Part shown: positions 1-5,576 of the stretch, piece after piece
How the letters are laid out: each line of letters opens with the position of its first letter
How positions within the stretch are numbered: the first letter of the stretch is position 1
NCBI GenBank assembly: GCA_028866335.1
Contig: JAGWIL010000084.1
Coordinates: 1-6,892, forward strand
From: Rhodospirillales bacterium
GTDB taxonomy: Bacteria > Pseudomonadota > Alphaproteobacteria > Acetobacterales > Acetobacteraceae
DNA length: 6,892 nucleotides
Direction of reading: 5' to 3'
Program-made: the position numbers and the translations under genes
The notes under the pieces: generated by a model
The model's input: the letters and a program-made list of their open reading frames with translations, nothing else
What the model was told of the DNA's origin: nothing
Databases searched by the model: none

Positions 1-358
1 AGGCAGCAGGCAGGGCGCCGGTCTCGGGCGTCATGGCCAGCAGCGTAGCTCCCTTGGCCTCGATGCGTGGCATATTGCCCGCCAGTGATTCCAGCATCAG
101 CTTACAGAACGGGCACCAGGTTCCGCGGAAGAAGCCCAGCACCACGGGGCCATGGGCTAGCCGCTCATCAAGCGTTACCAGCCGCCCGGAAGCGTTGGGC
201 AGCATGAAATCCGGGAAGGCTTCGCCCTCGGCCAGAATGCCTTCGTAAAAGCCATCATGCTCCAGTGTATGGATAATTTGCAGATAAGCCTCCTCCCAAC
301 TGGCGGTCTCGCGCCGGCTGGTTCGCAGTTCCGCAAGTTTTTCCGTCAGCTGGCTAAT
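1..358 (-). CDS. Peroxiredoxin-like (AhpC/TSA, redoxin-fold) protein, 3' end beyond the window
   Basis: Thiol peroxidase-like protein, expected to reduce peroxides with a peroxidatic cysteine; the physiological substrate is unknown. The 119 visible residues show a short N-terminal helix (SQLTEKLAEL), then the redoxin start (EGEAFPDFMLPN, residues 44-55) and the active site RGTWCPFC (residues 78-85). The CxxC (C82, C85) is typical of the peroxiredoxin-like AhpC/TSA group, whose members have RGxWCPxC here. The C-terminal half lies outside the window. The reading frame has no ATG until the middle of the redoxin domain (M52). The only start that fits both the family's usual N-terminal length and a ribosome binding site is ATT at 358-356, five bases after AAGGAGG (370-364). 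ATT is a very rare start codon, so the start is inferred, or ATT may replace an ancestral ATG. It lies 70 nt downstream of the Met-rich gene on the same strand, behind a strong hairpin. Confidence 0.85.
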   Translation of the reverse strand, partial: MSQLTEKLAELRTSRRETASWEEAYLQIIHTLEHDGFYEGILAEGEAFPDFMLPNASGRLVTLDERLAHGPVVLGFFRGTWCPFCKLMLESLAGNMPRIEAKGATLLAMTPETGALPAA

Positions 359-363
359 TTTAT

Positions 364-370
364 CCTCCTT
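364..370 (-). promoter_or_regulatory. Strong Shine-Dalgarno that fixes the ATT start of the peroxiredoxin
   Basis: On the minus strand AAGGAGG is followed by ATAAA and then ATT AGC CAG. A near-perfect anti-16S match at a five-base spacing, with no ATG, GTG or TTG in frame nearby, points to ATT at 358-356 as the initiation codon. Confidence 0.65.
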
Positions 371-380
371 AAGGCGGGCA

Positions 381-420
381 GGGGCACCGCGTGATGTAAG
401 CTTAGGCAGCGCGGCGCCCC
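381..420 (-). repeat. Strong 11-bp hairpin between the Met-rich gene and the peroxiredoxin gene
   Basis: GGGGCACCGCG (381-391) and CGCGGCGCCCC (410-420) form an 11-bp inverted repeat around an 18-nt spacer. In the minus-strand transcript the single mismatch becomes a G-U pair, so the whole stem can form; in a plus-strand transcript it would be an A-C mismatch. The stem begins 8 nt after the Met-rich stop codon and ends 10 nt before the peroxiredoxin Shine-Dalgarno. No run of U follows, so it is not a standard intrinsic terminator. It may be a 3'-end stabiliser, a leaky terminator, or a structure affecting translation from the ATT start. Confidence 0.6.
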
Positions 421-428
421 CCTGGCAA

Positions 429-740
429 TTACTGCGCGGTGCCGGAATGGCCCATGGAGTCTGGGCTCATGGACGAGCCGTTGCCCATAGCGCTGCCGTT
501 GCTCATGTTGCTGTGGCTCGTGGTGGAGCCGTTACCCATGGAATTACCGTTGCTCATGGAATTCGAGCCCATGGCGGACCCTGTGCCCATGGTGCCGCTG
601 CCGCTGCTCATGTTGCTGTGGCTCATGGCGGAGCTATTGCCCATGCTGTCGGAGCTCATGCTGTTGGTTGTTTGCGCGAAGGCGGCGCTGGCGCTGGCCA
701 GGGAAAGAACGCAGGCGGTAATGGTAAGAATACGGGACAT
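429..740 (-). CDS. Small exported methionine-rich low-complexity protein (MrpX-like candidate)
   Basis: 103-residue protein. Residues 1-22 form a clear Sec signal peptide (basic start MSR, hydrophobic core, likely cleavage after AFA, before Q23). The mature 81 residues are almost entirely Ser, Gly, Asn, Met, Thr and Ala, with 12 Met spaced mostly 5-6 residues apart, three His, two Asp, and no Cys, Lys, Arg or aromatic residue. Typical units are NSMSSDSM and NGSAMGNGSSM. The start at 740 is chosen because the signal peptide begins there and AGGAAA lies upstream; the frame stays open further upstream but without recognisable protein. No enzyme domain is visible. Exported Met-rich peptides can act as oxidant sinks whose Met sulfoxide is re-reduced (MrpX of Azospira suillum) or bind copper. 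The divergent molybdoenzyme/cytochrome operon favours the first reading, by inference. It also resembles the 'pentapeptide MXKDX repeat' proteins, but lacks Lys. Confidence 0.75.
   Translation of the reverse strand: MSRILTITACVLSLASASAAFAQTTNSMSSDSMGNSSAMSHSNMSSGSGTMGTGSAMGSNSMSNGNSMGNGSTTSHSNMSNGSAMGNGSSMSPDSMGHSGTAQ
496..624 (-). repeat. Internal duplication in the Met-rich gene
   Basis: A 24-base segment at 496-519 recurs at 601-624 with one mismatch, offset by 105 bases (35 codons). It encodes the SHSNMS-type unit twice. Shorter CCCATGG- and GCTCAT-type units recur throughout. This indicates growth by in-frame duplication and a coding sequence prone to slippage or length change. Confidence 0.7.
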
Positions 741-917
741 ATGATGGTTTCCTGTGTTGAACGCCGGGTGGTTCCGGACAACCCGGATATGGCGCAGACT
801 GGCGGTGGGCCGCCAATGCCGATTGGGTATTGAATTGATGCCTTGCGATTGACGCATCTTGGGCGGCAATTTGGGTGTATATTCAGGGTAACTTAGCCAT
901 AGACGGGAGTGCGGCTT
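741..917. promoter_or_regulatory. Divergent intergenic region between the Met-rich gene and the cytochrome operon
   Basis: This 177-nt gap must carry promoters for both directions. It contains a 23-bp imperfect dyad at 764-786 (CCGGGT / ACCCGG arms, with CCGG at its centre) placed 24 nt before the Met-rich start codon, and a second short hairpin at 800-815 (TGGCGG / CCGCCA). Rightwards, TATATT at 878-883 is a plausible -10 about 35 nt before the cytochrome ATG, but I see no convincing -35 at the right distance. I could not assign a sigma factor class to either direction. The dyad could be an operator or a 5'-UTR hairpin of the Met-rich transcript. Confidence 0.4.
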
Positions 918-1511
918 ATGAGCAGGCGTGTGATCCACCCATGGCCCTTGCGGTTGACGCATTGGCTTAATGTTGTCGCCATGGTGGTGATGATTGGCAG
1001 CGGCTGGCAGATTTATAATGCGTCGCCGCTATTTGGCTTCACTTTTCCCACCACCATCACCATCGGCCAATGGCTGGGCGCGGCGATTGCCTGGCACCTG
1101 GCGGCCATGTGGCTTTTGGTGTTCAACGGGCTGGTTTATCTGCTCTGGAGCCTGGTGAGCGGCCATTACAAAAAGCTATTCCCCATCCGCCCGCGCGAGG
1201 TTTGGAGCGATTTCACCGGTGCGCTGCGTTTACACCTGAAGCATGAAAATGGCGTTTATAACGCTGTGCAGAAGCTGCTTTATGTCGGGGTGCTGCTAAC
1301 GGGAATTCTCGCCGTGCTCTCCGGGCTTTCCATCTGGAAGCCTGTGCAGCTCTGGTTTCTTTGCAATCTGTTTGGTGGGTACTTCATCGCCCGTTATGTG
1401 CATTTTTTTGCAATGATGGGGATATGCCTTTTTATTCTCGTGCATTTGTTGCTGGTGGCGCTGGTGCCCAAAGTGCTGCCGCCGATGATAACCGGAGGTC
1501 GCCTGCCATGA
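918..1511 (+). CDS. Membrane b-type cytochrome (cytochrome b561 / Ni-Fe hydrogenase b-type family)
   Basis: Integral membrane dihaem cytochrome b of 197 residues, expected to pass electrons between the quinone pool and a periplasmic partner. Four hydrophobic segments lie at about 16-35, 51-80, 118-136 and 160-183. Haem-ligand candidates sit as in the family: H15 in the HWLN motif of helix 1, H60 in helix 2, and H162 and H176 in helix 4. The N-terminal HPWPLRLTHW is a typical opening for the group. ATG at 918 is preferred because GGGAG (905-909) precedes it at 8 nt; a GTG at 909 has no ribosome binding site. The stop codon overlaps the next gene's start (ATGA at 1508-1511), so the molybdoenzyme downstream is the obvious redox partner. 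It is not a YedZ/MsrQ-type protein by its visible features, although it would fill the same role. Confidence 0.88.
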   Translation: MSRRVIHPWPLRLTHWLNVVAMVVMIGSGWQIYNASPLFGFTFPTTITIGQWLGAAIAWHLAAMWLLVFNGLVYLLWSLVSGHYKKLFPIRPREVWSDFTGALRLHLKHENGVYNAVQKLLYVGVLLTGILAVLSGLSIWKPVQLWFLCNLFGGYFIARYVHFFAMMGICLFILVHLLLVALVPKVLPPMITGGRLP

Positions 1512-2218
1512 TTAATCGCCGTTCGCTTCTGCTCCGCGCCATGGCGCTGGGGGCGGCAGCCCCGCTTGGCGGCTGCAATTACGAGGACCCGGCCCATCCG
1601 GACGTCGCAGATAAATTTCTGCACGCCATGGCCGCCTGGAACGACCGCGTGCAGGCTGCCTTGTTCGACCCACACACCTTGGCACCCACTTTCCGGGCCG
1701 ACCAGATCACCAACCCGCCGCGCTTCAATGCCTTTTACGGCATCGACCAAGTGCAGGTGGTGGATGAAACAACCTACAAGCTTGAACTCGGCGGACAGAT
1801 TCAGGACAAATCCTCCTGGAGCCTGCAACAACTCCGCGCCTTGCCGCAGGAGAGCCAGATCACGCGCTTTGTATGCGTTGAAGGCTGGCGCGTGATTGGG
1901 CAATGGTCCGGCGTGCCTTTGGGGGATTTTCTGCGCCGGGTTGGGGCGGATACAACCTGCAAATATCTCAGCTTTAAATGCGCGGATGGTTATTATAGCT
2001 CCATCGACATGGCATCCGCCCTGCATCCGCAAACCATTTTGGCGCTGGATTTCTTGGGGGCACCGCTCACGCCGCCCTTTGGCGCGCCGGTGCGGCTGCG
2101 GATACCCACCAAGTTGGGCTTTAAAAACCCGAAATCCATCATGCAACTTGCCGTCACCAACATTTATCCAGGCGGGTATTGGGAGGACCAGGGCTATAAC
2201 TGGTTCAGCGGATCATGA
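1508..2218 (+). CDS. Molybdopterin-dependent oxidoreductase, sulfite oxidase / YedY fold, exported
   Basis: Periplasmic molybdenum enzyme of 236 residues with the sulfite-oxidase Mo-binding domain (about 90-225). The motif FVCVEGW places the Mo-ligating cysteine at C123; GQWSGVPL (131-138) and the C-terminal PTKLGFKNPKSI (200-211) are family signatures. It lacks the dimerisation domain of true sulfite oxidases, as do YedY/MsrP-type enzymes. The N-terminus has a twin-arginine motif (NRRSLLLRA), consistent with export of a folded cofactor protein, and a possible lipobox ending at C23 (LGGC), so it may be anchored as a lipoprotein. ATG at 1508 is chosen because it starts the Tat signal and overlaps the cytochrome stop; a longer frame from 1361 only runs through the cytochrome gene. 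The next gene starts within its stop codon. The substrate is not visible: methionine sulfoxide is favoured by context, other S- or N-oxides are possible. Confidence 0.88.
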   Translation: MINRRSLLLRAMALGAAAPLGGCNYEDPAHPDVADKFLHAMAAWNDRVQAALFDPHTLAPTFRADQITNPPRFNAFYGIDQVQVVDETTYKLELGGQIQDKSSWSLQQLRALPQESQITRFVCVEGWRVIGQWSGVPLGDFLRRVGADTTCKYLSFKCADGYYSSIDMASALHPQTILALDFLGAPLTPPFGAPVRLRIPTKLGFKNPKSIMQLAVTNIYPGGYWEDQGYNWFSGS

Positions 2219-2892
2219 AACACGCCATTGCTTTAACCGCGGCTTTGTTATTGGCGGCACCGCCTGCCTTGGCCCGGCCCGTATTGGTGGAGTTGTTCAC
2301 CTCGCAATCCTGTTCATCCTGCCCGCCGGCCAATGCCCTGCTACAGAGGCTGAAAGCACAGGACCATGACATTCTGCCACTTAGCTTCGATGTGACGTAC
2401 TGGAACAATCTTGGTTGGAAAGACACAGACTCGCTGCCCGCTGCGACAGACCGGCAAAACTGGTACGCCAGCCTGCGCAACAGCACAGAGGTTTACACCC
2501 CGGAAGCAGTGGTGGATGGAAGTGCTCAGTTCGTTGGCAGCCATGAAGGTGAGATGCGGGCTGCCATAGCCGCCGCCAAGGCGGACCAAGCCGGTGATGT
2601 GCCCATAGGCATTGCCGTGAAGGCGGATAAGCTGGCCCTTAGCATCGGTGTTGGAAATGGCGCTGGCAGCGTGCTGCTGGTTGGGTATGACGATATCCGC
2701 CACACCGGTGTGAAAGCCGGAGAGAATGGCGGTGCCACCATCACGGAAGTGAATGTCGTGCGTGCGATGGACCCGCTGGGAAGCTGGCACGGTGCGGCGC
2801 TAACGCTTCAGGCAGCCCGCCCGGCTGGCCAGCATGTCGCGGTGATTTTGCAAGCCACGAACGGAGAGATACTGGGGCTTGGCACTAGGTAG
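2215..2892 (+). CDS. Exported DUF1223 thioredoxin-like protein with CxxC site
   Basis: 225-residue protein of the DUF1223 family. A signal peptide of about 20 residues ends PPALA before R21. It is followed by the family's opening VELFTSQSCSSCPPAN (residues 25-40), a thioredoxin-like strand with the redox pair C33-S-S-C36. The rest matches the usual length and has the conserved FDVTYWNNLGWKD segment (58-70) and the TPEAVVDG segment. The biochemical function of DUF1223 is not established; the fold and motif suggest a periplasmic thiol/disulfide or redox-sensor role. The start codon lies inside the stop of the molybdoenzyme gene (ATGA, 2215-2218), so translation is probably coupled and the product probably serves the same pathway. 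It converges on the PBP gene with a 12-nt gap. Confidence 0.85.
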   Translation: MKHAIALTAALLLAAPPALARPVLVELFTSQSCSSCPPANALLQRLKAQDHDILPLSFDVTYWNNLGWKDTDSLPAATDRQNWYASLRNSTEVYTPEAVVDGSAQFVGSHEGEMRAAIAAAKADQAGDVPIGIAVKADKLALSIGVGNGAGSVLLVGYDDIRHTGVKAGENGGATITEVNVVRAMDPLGSWHGAALTLQAARPAGQHVAVILQATNGEILGLGTR

Positions 2893-2899
2893 GCACCCT

Positions 2900-2919
2900 G
2901 GCGGCTAGTAAAGTCCGCC
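2900..2919. repeat. Small inverted repeat at the convergent gene ends
   Basis: GGCGG (2900-2904) and CCGCC (2915-2919) form a 5-bp stem with a 10-nt loop containing the PBP stop codon, just after the DUF1223 stop. It is the only candidate for transcription termination between the convergent operons. It is weak and lacks a T run on either side. Confidence 0.3.
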
Positions 2920-5508
2920 CAGAGATTTATCGATGGTGGAAGGCGGGGGTGAAGCACCCGGCGTGCCGCCGTTTTGTGGCGCGGTGAGTGCTCCGCCATT
3001 GCCGGAACCGCCCAGGCTGCCCATGCCGCCACCCAGCAAACCATTGGCGTTTTGTGCGCCGGGGCTCTGGCCAGGTTTGAAGGCCTCTGTAACCATGGTG
3101 CCATCTGGTTCGGGTGCTTGCTGCAAGGTCATGCCTGAGGGTGTCGGGAAATCAACCGGCGGTTGGTTTTTCAGGGCCACCTTCATGTATTCGTTCCATA
3201 TCGGCCCACATACATTTCCGCCCGTTTCGTTTTCGCCAAGGTTTGTAGGCGTATCAAAACCCACCCAGCAGCCGGTTACAATGCCAGGTGTGAAACCTAT
3301 AAACCAGGCGTCGTTAAAATTATTGGTAGTGCCGGTTTTGCCAGCGACAGGCTGGGAAATGCCCTTCACGGCCGGTACGCCAGTGCCGCGCAGCACCACG
3401 CCGCGCATCATCGTAAGCATCTGATAGACGGAGTTCGCATCCGCCACCTGCTGGCCGGAGTTGGTTAATTGCGGTGGCTGATCCGGGCTGCCGTTAACGC
3501 AATTGGCGCATTGTTCCCCCGGTGCCTGGTAGAGCACCGTGCCATCAGGGTTGGTCACGCTATCGATCAGGCTGGGGGTAACAAGCCGACCGTATTGGTC
3601 CAGCGTTGCGTAGGCGGCGGTCATTTTCCACAAGGTCGTGTCTATGGCACCGATGGCGGACGGGTAATAACGCGGCATGTTATCGACGATGCCGAAATTC
3701 TGAAACGTGGTGGCGATCGCCGAAAGGCCGATCTGGCGCGCAAGGTGAAGCGTGGCGAGATTCAATGACTGTTCGAGGGCATGGAAAATGGGCACCGGGC
3801 CCTGGAAGCTGTCCTCGTAATTGCCGGGGCGGTACACCGTGCCATCTGGCATCATCTGCACGAACGGCCCGTCCAGCACCTGCGCGTCTGGTTGGATGTT
3901 TTGTTCCATCGCGGTGAGATAAACGAGCGGTTTAACCGAGGAGCCTGGCTGGCGCTGCGCCTGGATGGCCCGGTTGAAGGGGCTCATATCATGGCTCCAG
4001 CCGCCGACCATTGCGACGATACGACCGGTGTTCGGGTCCATAGAGATCAACGCTCCCTGCACTTTGGGAATTTGCTCCAACGAAAGCGCGTTCACATCCC
4101 CCGAGACCATGATGACGTCACCCGGATGCAGCACATCCGCCGTGGAGGACGGGTGCGCGCCCATATATCCGTGAGCCCACGGGCGGGCCCAGCGCATGTT
4201 GGCGAGCGGCAAGGTTCCGGTGGCGGGTGAGCCGGTATTGGGGTCAGTGGTGCCGATGCGTGCGGCACTTTGCGATGCCGCAAGCACGATGCCGAGGCGC
4301 CAACCAGGCCTCAGCCCAGGCGGGTTAGACTGCTTTGGCAGCAATGTCTGCCAATCGACGGCGAGGTCTGTATCGGCGATATGGGTTACCAAACCGTGCC
4401 AGCCGTCATAATTCCGGTCGTAATCCTCCAGCCCGTCCCGCACGGCATTGGTGGCAGCCTGCTGCAAGTCCGGATTCAGGCTGGTGCGGACGATAAGCCC
4501 GCCCGTGTTCACCGCATCCGCGCCGAATTGTTGCACAAGCTGGGCGTGCACGGCATCGGCGAAATAACCGCCATTGGGCACGCCTTGCTGCGCCTGGCCA
4601 GCCTTTGGCAATAGCGGTTCGGCCTGGGCGGCGGCGGCCTGGGTGGCGTTAATTGCGCCATCGGCCAGCATACGGCTGATGACAAAATTGCGCCGTTGCA
4701 GAGAATCTTGCGGGTGCAAGAACGGGTTATAATTCGTGGGAGCCTTGGGCAATGCCGCGAGTGTGGCGGCCTGGGCGATATCAAGCTGAGAGAGCGGTTC
4801 GTCGAAATAGGTTTCGGCCGCAGCGGCAACGCCGAAAGAGTTTTGGCCGAGGTCAACCTCGTTCAGATACAAGGTAAGCACTTGCTGCTTGCTCATCGCC
4901 TGGGAAACGCGCATCGCCAGAATGGCTTCCTTGATCTTGCTCCCGAAGGTGATGTGATTATCCAGCAGCATGTTCTTAACCACCTGCTGGGTGATGGTGG
5001 AGGCACCGAGCGGCCTGCGGCCAGAGCCGATTCGCGCGATATCGGTCAGCCCGGCGCGCAATATCGCCAACGGGTTGATGCCAGGTTCCACCCAGAACAA
5101 TCTATCCTCTGCTGAGACGAAAGCCTGCTGCACCACCTGGGGAATCTGATCATAAGGCACATAGATGCTGTGCTGGGTGCCCATTTCCGCGAGCAACTGG
5201 AAATTCGACGCATAAACGCGCGATTCCAAAGGCGGCTTATAGGTTTTAAGGCTTTCGATGCTTGGCAGCCCTGCTGAAAAATACAGAAACGCGGCTCCGG
5301 CAACGACAATCCCCGCAATCACGCCGAGGAAGGCGAGACGGTAGAGGCTTGAGATGAAAAACCCGATAATTCTGCCTAACAGGTTACGGCGCTTTGGCGG
5401 CCGCTGGCCACGCGGCGCGCGCGGAGGCTGGCGGCGTGAAGGCGGGGCGTTGCGGCTGGGGCGGGCAAGCCGTTCACGGGCAGAGAAATCATCGTTCTGG
5501 TCAGACAT
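2905..5508 (-). CDS. mrcA: Class A penicillin-binding protein, PBP1A type (glycosyltransferase/transpeptidase)
   Basis: Bifunctional peptidoglycan synthase of 867 residues. In order: a basic, Pro/Arg-rich cytoplasmic tail (1-42); one membrane anchor (about 46-78); a GT51 glycosyltransferase domain (about 100-285) with E134 in AEDRLFW, GASTITQQVVKN (168-179) and the KIKEAILAMRVSQ segment; an OB-like insertion (about 370-475); and a transpeptidase domain (about 480-780). In the last, SSVK gives the catalytic serine S523 and K526, SLN lies at 581-583 and KTG at 724-726. The C-terminal about 60 residues are Gly/Pro/Asn-rich and look disordered. The GT motif reads EDRLFWVEPG, where many relatives have His in the xxHxG part. 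A loop at about 660-690 carries CxxC (C667, C670). The start has a weak AAGAG upstream. It lies 61 nt downstream of the amidase gene. The gene symbol is by family likeness (also called ponA). Confidence 0.93.
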   Translation of the reverse strand: MSDQNDDFSARERLARPSRNAPPSRRQPPRAPRGQRPPKRRNLLGRIIGFFISSLYRLAFLGVIAGIVVAGAAFLYFSAGLPSIESLKTYKPPLESRVYASNFQLLAEMGTQHSIYVPYDQIPQVVQQAFVSAEDRLFWVEPGINPLAILRAGLTDIARIGSGRRPLGASTITQQVVKNMLLDNHITFGSKIKEAILAMRVSQAMSKQQVLTLYLNEVDLGQNSFGVAAAAETYFDEPLSQLDIAQAATLAALPKAPTNYNPFLHPQDSLQRRNFVISRMLADGAINATQAAAAQAEPLLPKAGQAQQGVPNGGYFADAVHAQLVQQFGADAVNTGGLIVRTSLNPDLQQAATNAVRDGLEDYDRNYDGWHGLVTHIADTDLAVDWQTLLPKQSNPPGLRPGWRLGIVLAASQSAARIGTTDPNTGSPATGTLPLANMRWARPWAHGYMGAHPSSTADVLHPGDVIMVSGDVNALSLEQIPKVQGALISMDPNTGRIVAMVGGWSHDMSPFNRAIQAQRQPGSSVKPLVYLTAMEQNIQPDAQVLDGPFVQMMPDGTVYRPGNYEDSFQGPVPIFHALEQSLNLATLHLARQIGLSAIATTFQNFGIVDNMPRYYPSAIGAIDTTLWKMTAAYATLDQYGRLVTPSLIDSVTNPDGTVLYQAPGEQCANCVNGSPDQPPQLTNSGQQVADANSVYQMLTMMRGVVLRGTGVPAVKGISQPVAGKTGTTNNFNDAWFIGFTPGIVTGCWVGFDTPTNLGENETGGNVCGPIWNEYMKVALKNQPPVDFPTPSGMTLQQAPEPDGTMVTEAFKPGQSPGAQNANGLLGGGMGSLGGSGNGGALTAPQNGGTPGASPPPSTIDKSLGGLY

Positions 5509-5546
5509 GCCGGGCTCTTAGCATTTCAATTCCCCAGCGGCGATAT

Positions 5547-5576
5547 GGGCTAAATGACAGCTTTGCAATTTAGCCC
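5547..5576 (-). repeat. 9-bp inverted repeat overlapping the amidase stop codon
   Basis: GGGCTAAAT (5547-5555) and ATTTAGCCC (5568-5576) are perfect inverted arms around a 12-nt loop. On the minus strand the first arm contains the amidase's last codon and its TAA stop. The second arm ends 38 nt before the PBP start codon. No U run follows, so it is more likely an intercistronic processing, stability or partial attenuation element than a full terminator. Confidence 0.55.

Noticed and set aside
381..420. Calling the intergenic hairpins (381-420, 5547-5576, 6671-6689) intrinsic terminators
   Set aside because: None is followed by a T-rich run on the transcribed strand.
447..833. Plus-strand open frame rich in Ala-His-Gly repeats, and its companion at 439-744
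   Set aside because: Both are antisense readings of the ATG-rich repeats of the Met-rich gene (CAT reads as His). The minus strand has the signal peptide, ribosome binding site and stop context.
909..917. GTG start for the cytochrome b
   Set aside because: No Shine-Dalgarno before it, whereas GGGAG is correctly spaced for ATG at 918.
741..962. N-terminal extension of the Met-rich gene to 962
   Set aside because: The extension would overlap the divergent cytochrome gene and has no recognisable protein character; the signal peptide begins at 740.
1361..1507. Longer start for the molybdoenzyme
   Set aside because: It only runs through the cytochrome gene in another frame; the Tat signal starts at the ATG at 1508.
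1394..2146. 250-codon minus-strand open frame opposite the molybdoenzyme
   Set aside because: Shadow of a well-supported gene with family motifs on the plus strand; no domain seen in the antisense product.
2933..5115. Several plus-strand open frames of 70-160 codons
   Set aside because: All are antisense to the PBP gene and lack start signals or recognisable domains.
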